Of a stretch of DNA of 13,303 bases, positions 1 to 5,667 are shown piece after piece (the stretch's first letter is position 1; each line of letters starts with the position of its first letter). The DNA lies in assembly GCA_043751715.1 (NCBI GenBank), contig JAYUZO010000193.1:1-13303 (forward strand), in the 5' to 3' direction. The notes under the pieces were generated by a model. That model was given only the letters and a program-made list of their open reading frames with translations. It ran no database searches and was not told where the DNA came from. The DNA comes from JAAFHS01 sp043751715 (lineage in GTDB: Bacteria; Pseudomonadota; Alphaproteobacteria; Rhodobacterales; Rhodobacteraceae). The position numbers and the translations under genes were made by a program.

Positions 1-171
1 GAACTGGTGTTCTGCGCCGGCGACTATCTGCGCAACACGGCTCAGGTCGGTGATGGACCGCTGTTCCTTGATGAAATTCCCATACGCTTTGGCGTGGCCG
101 ATGCGGCAGGGCATTACCACGTGCCGCTTTTGCTGTCGGCGCATGGCTATTCAACCTATCGCGGGTCCTAG
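1..171 (+). CDS. uraH: 5-hydroxyisourate hydrolase (transthyretin-like), C-terminal fragment
   Basis: Frame 1 is open from the first base to a TAG at 169-171 and gives 56 residues of a protein whose start lies before the window. The fragment contains LFLDEIPIRFGV, then HYHVPLLLSAHGYSTYRGS at the end. The terminal YRGS tetrapeptide and the HYHVPLLLS strand are hallmarks of the transthyretin-related hydroxyisourate hydrolases. The enzyme hydrolyses 5-hydroxyisourate, the product of urate oxidation, to OHCU (2-oxo-4-hydroxy-4-carboxy-5-ureidoimidazoline) in the cytoplasm. puuD, which makes its substrate, lies 2.1 kb downstream on the same strand and supports the call. The family is usually about 110-130 residues, so roughly half the protein is visible. 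Confidence 0.9.
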   Translation, partial: ELVFCAGDYLRNTAQVGDGPLFLDEIPIRFGVADAAGHYHVPLLLSAHGYSTYRGS

Positions 172-178
172 GCGCCGC

Positions 179-227
179 TGGCCCGCGTCCAGATTTCCCG
201 CCTTGCACAACGCCAATCGCCGGGCCA
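179..227. other. Inverted repeat after uraH, possible weak terminator
   Basis: The 91-bp gap between uraH and the DUF2125-like gene holds a perfect 7-bp inverted repeat, TGGCCCG (179-185) and CGGGCCA (221-227). It can be lengthened by two pairs if one base (220) is bulged. The loop is about 30 nt and a short T run (242-246) follows only some 14 nt later, so this is not a standard intrinsic terminator. Nothing else stands out in the gap except the ribosome binding site of the next gene. Confidence 0.2.
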
Positions 228-262
228 CCTTCACACTGATATTTTTGCCGTTGGAGACCGCC

Positions 263-1765
263 ATGTTCGCACCCAGATTGTTTGCCACAGCCGGACTGAT
301 CGCTTTGCTGACCAGCACTGCCGCCAATGCCCTGACCGCCGATCAGATCTGGCAAGACTGGCAGACCAATGCGGCAGGTGTGGGCCTGACGCTGACCGCT
401 GACCCCGCCACCACCGCAGCGGGTGAATTGACGCTGCGCAACATCGCCATCGCGGCCGAGGGTGAAAACCTGCTGGGCCTTGACCAACTGACGCTGACCG
501 AAACGCCCGATGGTGCGGTGCGCCTGACCATGCCCGCCGAATTTGCCCTGAAGCCCGCCCCGCAACAGGACGTGACTGTTGATCTGACCGTGGCCCAGAC
601 CGGGCTTTCCGTCACTGTCACAGAACCCACCCCCGGTGCGCGTGCGTATGACTTTGGGGCCGAAACGCTGACAGTTTCGGGCAATATCCTGTCGATGGTC
701 GACATGTTCGATGAAGGGCCAAAGCAGGAAGATTCAACTGTTTTCACCGTGGCCATCAGCGCCATGGCCGGAACCTACAGTGATACACCCGGCACCAACC
801 GCAGCTTTGCCGCTGCCTTTGGCGCAAAATCCTTTGCGCTGAATATGCACCAGAACAGCCCCTTTGCCGGTCAGTCGACGCAGGCCAGCAGCGCGCAAGA
901 TTTTGCATTGCAGGGCACGCTCGTCATGCCCGCCACCTTTGATCTGGCCGCCATGGAAAATCCCGGCCAGATGGCAGATGCCCTGCGTGATGGCCTTGCC
1001 GCGACGGTTGCCTTTTCCCAAGGGTCTGGCGCATCGGACCAAAGCATGACGTCCGAGTTTTTCAGCTTTGCCGCAAAAACCGCCTCGGCCGGGTCAACCA
1101 TGCAGGCGGCGTTCAGCAAAGACGGCTTGGTGATGACCGCTGACAGTGAACCAGTCACTGCCACCATCACGTCGCCCGAAATGCCGTTTCCACAGCTTGA
1201 TCTTGCCCTTGGCCCGGCGCAGGTCGAGCTGAAATTCCCGGTTATCGGCCCCGATGTGCAGGATTTCCGTTATATGATCAAATTTGACAGCATCACCATG
1301 AATGATGAGGCGTGGGCGGTGTTTGACCCGACAGCCGTACTGGCCCGCACGCCGATCGTGCTGGATGTGGATGTGACAGGGCGTACGTCGCTGGATGTGT
1401 TCGGGCTGATGCAGTCTGAAGAAGATGGGTCGGTCCCGCCCATTCCGCAGGTCGAACGCGCCGATATCGTGCGTCTGCTGATTTCGGCTGCGGGGGCCGA
1501 GGTTTCGGGCAACGGGGCCTTCACCTTTGACAACAGTGCAGGCTACCCCCTGCCGATGGGCAATGCCGATTTCGTGGTCAAGGGTGCCAACAAGATGGTT
1601 GATGCGCTGATCACGCTGGGCGTTGTCACGTCTGATGATGCGATGGGCGCGCGCATGGCGATGGCACTGATACTGGAACCCACGGCAGAACCCGATGTGA
1701 TGACCTCCAAGGTTGAGGCGCGCAGCGATGGCGGGCTTTACGTCAACGGGCAGCGGCTGCGCTGA
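263..1765 (+). CDS. DUF2125-like exported protein of unknown function
   Basis: The product has 500 residues. The start at 263 is chosen because GGAG (253-256) sits at ribosome-binding distance and the protein then opens with a clean Sec signal peptide: MFAPR, a hydrophobic core (AGLIALLTS), and a probable cleavage after TAANA near residue 23. The open frame continues upstream to position 50, but that part overlaps uraH and is not protein-like. The mature part begins LTADQIWQDWQ and then has many short beta-rich, Ala/Thr-rich segments without cysteine pairs or an obvious catalytic motif. This opening and length match the DUF2125 proteins of Rhodobacterales as I recall them. It is probably periplasmic or envelope associated. 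Its position between two urate genes does not by itself imply a role in purine breakdown. Confidence 0.75.
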   Translation: MFAPRLFATAGLIALLTSTAANALTADQIWQDWQTNAAGVGLTLTADPATTAAGELTLRNIAIAAEGENLLGLDQLTLTETPDGAVRLTMPAEFALKPAPQQDVTVDLTVAQTGLSVTVTEPTPGARAYDFGAETLTVSGNILSMVDMFDEGPKQEDSTVFTVAISAMAGTYSDTPGTNRSFAAAFGAKSFALNMHQNSPFAGQSTQASSAQDFALQGTLVMPATFDLAAMENPGQMADALRDGLAATVAFSQGSGASDQSMTSEFFSFAAKTASAGSTMQAAFSKDGLVMTADSEPVTATITSPEMPFPQLDLALGPAQVELKFPVIGPDVQDFRYMIKFDSITMNDEAWAVFDPTAVLARTPIVLDVDVTGRTSLDVFGLMQSEEDGSVPPIPQVERADIVRLLISAAGAEVSGNGAFTFDNSAGYPLPMGNADFVVKGANKMVDALITLGVVTSDDAMGARMAMALILEPTAEPDVMTSKVEARSDGGLYVNGQRLR

Positions 1766-2098
1766 TCAGAAATGCAACAGGCGCAGGCTGTCAACCTGCG
1801 CCGGTTCCAACTGGCACACCACTGGAATGGCCGTATCAATGGCGGCAATGATCGCCTCGCGCGGGCCACGCCGCCAATCGGGGTGGGCATAAAACGCAGC
1901 CAGCGTTTCGGACCTGGTTGATGCATCGGCAAACGCGCGGATCAGCACATAACGGTCAGGTTCGGCCGATGGACCGAACGCCACCACATCCACGCCATGG
2001 GCGGCCTGCAACGGCACGGATACCTGCGCCATCACCCTGTGAAACGCAGTGGCAGTGCCCGGTTGCAGCACATAGTTCAAAATTTCAACGGTCGTCAT
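1766..2098 (-). CDS. NIPSNAP family protein
   Basis: This is a 110-residue protein on the minus strand, with the start set at the ATG complementary to 2096-2098, where the family similarity begins (MTTVEILNYVLQPGTATAF). The frame stays open 40 codons further upstream, but that part does not look like the family. Visible NIPSNAP features are the E-x-x-x-Y-x-L-x-PG opening, VDVVAFGPS near residue 37, YVLIRAF near 50, and FYAHPDWRRGPREAI near 70-85. The family has a ferredoxin-like dimeric alpha/beta-barrel fold and no general enzymatic function is established; some bacterial members sit beside catabolic genes. An AG-rich stretch (GAGTGAGTTGAAAG on the minus strand) precedes the start. Its TGA directly abuts the stop of the DUF2125-like gene, and it diverges from puuD across 161 bp. 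Confidence 0.8.
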   Translation of the reverse strand: MTTVEILNYVLQPGTATAFHRVMAQVSVPLQAAHGVDVVAFGPSAEPDRYVLIRAFADASTRSETLAAFYAHPDWRRGPREAIIAAIDTAIPVVCQLEPAQVDSLRLLHF

Positions 2099-2259
2099 GG
2101 TATTGGCTTTCAACTCACTCTCGTATGACAACACAGCATGGCAGATTCGCAAAAGCGTTAAGATTGGGCAGGGCTGATTTTTGTTGTGTTTTGGCGCAAT
2201 TGCCGGGTTAACAGGCACAGCGTCCGCGCTTAGGGTGGCCCGGAATATAGGGGTTCGCG
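2099..2259. promoter_or_regulatory. Divergent intergenic region between NIPSNAP gene and puuD
   Basis: This 161-bp region is more AT-rich than its surroundings (for example GATTTTTGTTGTGTTTTGG at about 2178-2196). As the only spacer between two divergent genes it must hold both promoters. I could not identify a convincing -35/-10 pair on either strand. A good ribosome binding site, AGGGG (2247-2251), precedes puuD. No clear operator palindrome was found. Confidence 0.4.
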
Positions 2260-3480
2260 ATGTATGACTGGATCGTGCTGGGGGAATGGGTCGAAATTGC
2301 CGTGCGTTGGCTGCATGTCATCACCGGCATTGCATGGATCGGATCATCGTTTTACTTCATCGCCCTTGACCTGGGCCTGCAACGCGACCCGCCCCCGCCA
2401 TCAGGTGCCGACGGGCAGGAATGGCAGGTGCATGGCGGCGGGTTCTACCACATTCAGAAATACCTTGTCGCCCCGGACGCGTTGCCCGAGCACCTGACCT
2501 GGTTCAAATGGGAAAGCTATGCCACCTGGCTGTCGGGCTTTGCGATGCTGGTGCTGGTCTATTACCTTGGGGCCGAACTTTACCTGATTGACCCAACGGT
2601 CGCCGACCTGTCGCTGTGGCAGGCCATTGCCGTTTCCATGGGGTCACTCGCCTTTGGCTGGATCGCCTATAACACGCTGTGCAGCCTGTTTGTGAACGCC
2701 AACCAATCCACGCTGATGGTCGCGCTGTTTGCCCTGCTGGTGGCCATGGCATGGGGTTACACGCAGGTATTCACCGGCCGTGCGGCCCTGCTGCATCTGG
2801 GCGCATTCACCGCCACCATTATGTCGGCCAACGTGTTCTTCATCATCATGCCCAATCAGCGGATTGTGGTGGCCGATCTGAAGGCCGGGCGCAAACCTGA
2901 TCCGAAATACGGCAAGATCGCCAAACAGCGCAGCACGCACAATAACTACCTTACCCTGCCCGTGCTGTTCCTGATGCTGTCCAACCATTACCCGCTGGTC
3001 TTTGCGACCCAGTATAACTGGGTCATCGCCAGCCTTGTGTTCCTGATGGGTGTCACCATCCGGCACTGGTTCAACACCCGCCACGCCCGCAAGGGCAGCC
3101 CGCACTGGACATGGGGGGCGACCGTGATCCTGTTTCTGATCATCGCATGGCTTTCAACCGTGCCCGCCGCCACCGCGGATCAAGAGGCCGCACTGCAACC
3201 CGATGCCATGCGCTTTGCCGCCGCTGCCGGGTTTGATGATGCGGTGGATGTGGTCACCGGCCATTGTTCAATGTGCCATGCCGCCGAACCCGTGTGGGAC
3301 GGCGTGCATTGGCCACCCAAGGGCGTGATGCTGGAAACCCCCGCACAAATCGCCGCCGCCGCCCGTCGCATTTACCTGCAGGCAGGGGTCAGCCACGCCA
3401 TGCCCCCCGCTGGCCGCGTACCGATGGATGCGACGGCGCGGCAGGTGATCGTCGATTGGGTCCGCGCCGCCGAAGGCTGA
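2260..3480 (+). CDS. puuD: Membrane urate hydroxylase with C-terminal cytochrome c domain
   Basis: The product has 406 residues and starts at an ATG 8 nt after AGGGG. The N-terminal part of about 300 residues is an integral membrane domain of the PuuD (DUF989) type. About eight hydrophobic segments are visible, starting with VRWLHVITGIAWIGSSFYF (16-34), then near 87-104, 118-140, 150-170, 175-200, 230-250, 252-272 and 285-303. The C-terminal part is a small c-type cytochrome: haem-binding CSMCH at residues 336-340 and a likely axial methionine at 381 (HAMPPAG). PuuD oxidises urate to 5-hydroxyisourate and passes electrons to its cytochrome and the respiratory chain, so it replaces soluble uricase and makes no hydrogen peroxide. 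UraH, the next enzyme, is encoded upstream. The gene is complete. Confidence 0.93.
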   Translation: MYDWIVLGEWVEIAVRWLHVITGIAWIGSSFYFIALDLGLQRDPPPPSGADGQEWQVHGGGFYHIQKYLVAPDALPEHLTWFKWESYATWLSGFAMLVLVYYLGAELYLIDPTVADLSLWQAIAVSMGSLAFGWIAYNTLCSLFVNANQSTLMVALFALLVAMAWGYTQVFTGRAALLHLGAFTATIMSANVFFIIMPNQRIVVADLKAGRKPDPKYGKIAKQRSTHNNYLTLPVLFLMLSNHYPLVFATQYNWVIASLVFLMGVTIRHWFNTRHARKGSPHWTWGATVILFLIIAWLSTVPAATADQEAALQPDAMRFAAAAGFDDAVDVVTGHCSMCHAAEPVWDGVHWPPKGVMLETPAQIAAAARRIYLQAGVSHAMPPAGRVPMDATARQVIVDWVRAAEG

Positions 3481-3537
3481 ACCTTTCGCGCAAAGAATGG
3501 GCGCAAGGCCATGGCACTGCCGCTTTTGCGGGCAATT

Positions 3538-3570
3538 GCTGCACCTGCACAAAGATTGTCCCTGTGCAGC
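3538..3570. promoter_or_regulatory. Inverted repeat upstream of nasT, possible operator
   Basis: The 126-bp gap between puuD and nasT contains a perfect 7-bp inverted repeat, GCTGCAC (3538-3544) and GTGCAGC (3564-3570). The hexamer CTGCAC is immediately repeated (3539-3544 and 3545-3550), so the right half can pair with either copy. The half-sites resemble NtrC sites (GCAC/GTGC), but the spacing of 13 or 19 bp differs from the usual 7 bp in enteric sites. The same gap has a small stem with a TTTT loop at 3518-3534. An operator for a nitrogen regulator or an RNA hairpin are both possible. Confidence 0.35.
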
Positions 3571-3606
3571 CTGTTTCCACCCGGCATCATCGCCTAGGCC
3601 CGGCAC

Positions 3607-4191
3607 ATGACGGCGCGCCTTTCGATCATCGTTGTTGAAAAAGACCCCGACCTTGCCTTGCGCATTGTCGATGGCCTGCGCGAGGCGGGCGATCATGACA
3701 TCACGGTGATTGCCGAAAGCACCGGCCTTGCGCGCCACATTGCCGACCGCAAGCCCGACATCGTGCTGATTGATGCGGGCGATCCGTCACGCGATGTGCT
3801 GGAGGAACTGGCCCTTGCCTCTGGCCCGCTTGACCGCCCGGTGGCAATGTTCGTTGACCGGTCTGATGGCCCGCTGACCCGTGCGGCAATCGAAGCTGGC
3901 GTTTCGGCCTATGTGGTTGATGGCCTGCGCCCTGACCGGATCAAACCCATTCTGGATGCGGCGATTGCGCGGTTCCATATGTTCCAGAAGATGCGCATGG
4001 AACTGGCCGCGACCAAGGCCGCATTGGAAGACCGCAAGATCATAGACCGCGCCAAGGCCATTCTGATGAAGGCACGCGGCATTGATGAAGAGGCGGCCTA
4101 TGCCCTGCTGCGCAAAACCGCGATGGACCAAAAGCGCAAGGTCGCCGACATCGCCCAGCAACTGGTCATGGCGGCAGGGCTGCTGACATGA
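3607..4191 (+). CDS. nasT: ANTAR-domain transcription antiterminator NasT
   Basis: The product has 194 residues and starts at an ATG 8 nt after AGG. Residues 1-120 form a receiver-like domain (LSIIVVEKDPDLALRIVDGL, PDIVLIDAGDP). The position that normally carries the conserved receiver lysine reads AYVVDGL, as is usual in NasT, so phosphorylation control is unlikely. Residues about 128-192 form an ANTAR RNA-binding domain: RKIIDRAKAILMKARGIDEEAAYALLRKTAMDQKRKVADIAQQLV. In the known system NasT binds two hexaloop hairpins in leader RNA and blocks termination; without nitrate or nitrite it is held by NasS. It overlaps nasS by 4 bp (ATGA), as expected for partners made in a fixed ratio, and a leader with matching hairpins lies just beyond nasS. 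Confidence 0.93.
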   Translation: MTARLSIIVVEKDPDLALRIVDGLREAGDHDITVIAESTGLARHIADRKPDIVLIDAGDPSRDVLEELALASGPLDRPVAMFVDRSDGPLTRAAIEAGVSAYVVDGLRPDRIKPILDAAIARFHMFQKMRMELAATKAALEDRKIIDRAKAILMKARGIDEEAAYALLRKTAMDQKRKVADIAQQLVMAAGLLT

Positions 4192-5360
4192 CGCAGACCC
4201 TGCGCCTCGCCTATGTGCCGCTGGTGGATGCGGCACCGCTGATCGTGGCTCATGAAATCGGTTTTGCCGCCGAAGAGGGGCTGACCCTTGATCTGCAGCG
4301 CACGCAATCATGGGCGCAGGTGCGTGATCTGCTGGGTGTGGGCGCAGTAGACGCCGCCCATATGCTGGCCCCGATGCCCGTGGCGCAGGCCATGGGTCTG
4401 GGGCCGCAATATCCGCCGTTTGATGTGCTGATGCTGCTGTCGCAAGGCGGGCAGGCCATTGCGGTCAGCCAGCCTGTTGCGGCGCAAATGCAATTGGCGG
4501 GCCATGTGTTTGATTTTCATGATCCGGTCACAGCCGGGGCCGCCCTTCTGGCCGCCACAGGTGGCACATTGCGCATTGCCGTGCCCTTTCCGTTTTCCAC
4601 CCATACCCTGATCGTGCGCCATTGGCTGGCCGCCTGCGGCTTTGGCACCGGCGTATCCGTGCACACCGTCCCCCCCCCGCTGATGGCCAACGCGCTGGCA
4701 GCGGGCGAGGTTGATGCGGTTTGCGTGGGCGAGCCGTGGTCATCGGTTGCGGCAGATGCGGGGGTCGGGGTGCTGTTGTTATCCGGCATGGCCATCTGGG
4801 CCGCCGCGCCGGAAAAGGCGCTGGTCATGCGGCGTGACCGGGCCATGGCCGATGGCCCGCTGACCGGCGCGCTGATGCGGGCGTTGTGGCGGGCCGCCCG
4901 GTGGCTGGATGTGACCGAAAACCGTGGCACAGCCGCTGAAATACTGGCGCGTGATCGCTATCTGGATTTGTCCCCCACCCTGACTGAACATGCCCTTCTG
5001 GGCCGCTTTGCCGTAGGTCCGGCGGGCCATATCCGCACCGGGCCGGATTTCATGCGCTTCCATCGGGGTGCTGCCAGCTTTCCCTGGAAGAGCGTGGCCG
5101 CCCTGTTTGCCGACCGTATCGCCCGCTTGCATGGGTTAGATCCCGCCATGGCTGTAACCGCTGCCATGGCCTGTTTCCGGACCGACCTTTACCGCCAGCA
5201 TCTGCGCAGTGCGGGTGCCGATCTGCCCGGTGCATCAGCCAAAGTCGAAGGCGCAATGGCCCATCCCACGGCCGTGGCATCTGAACAGGGCCAGATGATT
5301 CTGCCCGCCGACGCGTTCTTTGATGGCTGGCAGTTCGACCCACTGTTCGCCGCGCGGTGA
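4188..5360 (+). CDS. nasS: Cytosolic nitrate/nitrite sensor NasS (NrtA-like)
   Basis: The product has 390 residues and is a periplasmic-binding-type fold of the NrtA/CmpA family, but it begins directly with LRLAYVPLVDAAPLIVAHEIGF and has no signal peptide, so it acts in the cytoplasm. Segments shared with NrtA in this window are the opening strand, DAAHML (NrtA has DGGHIL), VPPP, VGEPW, and ASFPWKS (NrtA has ASYPWKS). NasS binds nitrate or nitrite and releases NasT, which then acts on the leader RNA. The ATG overlaps the nasT stop and AGGG lies 8 nt upstream, so translation is probably coupled. A run of nine C (4670-4678) encodes VPPP and is a possible slippage site. An NrtA relative for another oxyanion is less likely given the nasT overlap. 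Confidence 0.9.
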   Translation: MTQTLRLAYVPLVDAAPLIVAHEIGFAAEEGLTLDLQRTQSWAQVRDLLGVGAVDAAHMLAPMPVAQAMGLGPQYPPFDVLMLLSQGGQAIAVSQPVAAQMQLAGHVFDFHDPVTAGAALLAATGGTLRIAVPFPFSTHTLIVRHWLAACGFGTGVSVHTVPPPLMANALAAGEVDAVCVGEPWSSVAADAGVGVLLLSGMAIWAAAPEKALVMRRDRAMADGPLTGALMRALWRAARWLDVTENRGTAAEILARDRYLDLSPTLTEHALLGRFAVGPAGHIRTGPDFMRFHRGAASFPWKSVAALFADRIARLHGLDPAMAVTAAMACFRTDLYRQHLRSAGADLPGASAKVEGAMAHPTAVASEQGQMILPADAFFDGWQFDPLFAAR

Positions 5361-5376
5361 AATTCTGTGCAATCAG

Positions 5377-5428
5377 CCGCAATGGCGCGGAAAAAGGATG
5401 CCGCAGCCGCATTGCCGCGTTGCAGCAT
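5377..5428 (+). promoter_or_regulatory. Candidate second (upstream) ANTAR hairpin pair
   Basis: Hairpin 1 is CCGC (5377-5380), loop AATGGC (5381-5386), GCGG (5387-5390). Hairpin 2 spans 5398-5428 with loop ATTGCC (5411-5416), apical CGC/GCG, one bulged C (5407), GCAG/TTGC including a G-U pair, one mismatch, and ATGC/GCAT at the base. Both loops have A at position 1 and G at position 4, the rule known for ANTAR targets. The first stem is only 4 bp, and the second is interrupted, so this pair is weaker than the one downstream. The 10-mer GCAATGGCGC around loop 1 recurs at 5482-5491. Confidence 0.4.
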
Positions 5429-5441
5429 TGCAATCCGGCTG
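5404..5441 (+). promoter_or_regulatory. Competing stem that would bury hexaloop 2 of the upstream pair
   Basis: CAGCCG (5404-5409) pairs perfectly with CGGCTG (5436-5441), and inside it ATTGC (5411-5415) pairs with GCAAT (5430-5434). Only one C/C mismatch separates the two helices, and the loop is 14 nt. This fold uses the same bases as hairpin 2 of the upstream ANTAR candidate, including most of its loop, so the two folds exclude each other. The following sequence (CTGCCCCGCGTCTTTC) is not a good U-tract, so a terminator role is uncertain. Confidence 0.4.
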
Positions 5442-5478
5442 GCTGCCCCGCGTCTTTCATCCGATGGTGATGACAGCA

Positions 5479-5522
5479 GGTGCAATGGCGCACCGCTTGC
5501 CCCGGATCGCAAAGCGGCGATC
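5479..5522 (+). promoter_or_regulatory. Predicted NasT (ANTAR) RNA target: two hexaloop hairpins
   Basis: Two perfect stems, each closing a six-base loop, lie 10 nt apart. P1 is GGTGC (5479-5483), loop AATGGC (5484-5489), GCACC (5490-5494). P2 is GATCGC (5505-5510), loop AAAGCG (5511-5516), GCGATC (5517-5522). Both loops have A at position 1 and G at position 4, the pattern established for ANTAR-protein targets. nasT itself lies 1.3 kb upstream and nrtA begins 145 nt downstream. A competing hairpin, CCGCTTGC (5493-5500) with GC-A-AAGCGG (5509-5517, one bulged A), would break both P1 and P2 and could be the off-state fold. Confidence 0.72.
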
Positions 5523-5545
5523 ACCCCTTCCGGCAATGACGCCCT

Positions 5546-5580
5546 GATGCCTGCCCGCACTGTGCCGGGCTGTATGCATC
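5546..5580 (+). terminator. Possible leader terminator controlled by NasT
   Basis: GATGC (5546-5550) pairs with GCATC (5576-5580), and inside it GCCCG (5553-5557) pairs with CGGGC (5566-5570) around an 8-nt loop; an internal loop separates the helices. The bases after it, TGACTGTCTT, are only moderately U-rich. It is the best-placed terminator candidate after the hexaloop pair, but it does not clearly share bases with P2, so the switching mechanism is not proven from sequence. Confidence 0.3.
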
Positions 5581-5667
5581 TGACTGTCTTGCCCGCCCCC
5601 GATCAGCCCGCCGTTCTTCGCACCACCACATTGCGAACCGGCCCATGCCAACAGGATGCCAGCCCAA

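Larger units (their letters stand above)
5361..5667 (+). promoter_or_regulatory. nas leader region between nasS and nrtA
   Basis: This stretch of about 300 bp has no credible gene: the frames that cross it do not look like protein. It is dense in hairpins and lies exactly where NasT-controlled antitermination leaders occur in other nas operons. It holds a well-formed pair of six-base-loop hairpins (5479-5522), a weaker earlier pair (5377-5428), alternative stems that compete with both pairs (5404-5441 and 5493-5517), a possible terminator (5546-5580), and a further stem TTCGCA/TGCGAA (5617-5637). I could not place a sigma-70 promoter, so transcription may start here or read through from nasTS. 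Confidence 0.7.

Noticed and set aside
50..262. Upstream extension of the DUF2125-like frame
   Set aside because: It overlaps uraH and encodes an Arg/Cys-rich peptide. The signal peptide and ribosome binding site place the start at 263.
3512..3529. TGGCAC followed by TTGC as a sigma-54 promoter for nasT
   Set aside because: The spacing between the GG and GC elements is 3 bp too long for a sigma-54 promoter.
3607..3966. NasT as a phosphorylated response regulator
   Set aside because: The conserved receiver lysine is replaced (AYVVDGL) and no histidine kinase is nearby. The NasS partner explains control.
5532..5543. Further hexaloop AATGAC with A1 and G4 (GGC/GCC stem)
   Set aside because: The stem is only 3 bp and cannot be extended, so it is weak as an ANTAR hairpin.
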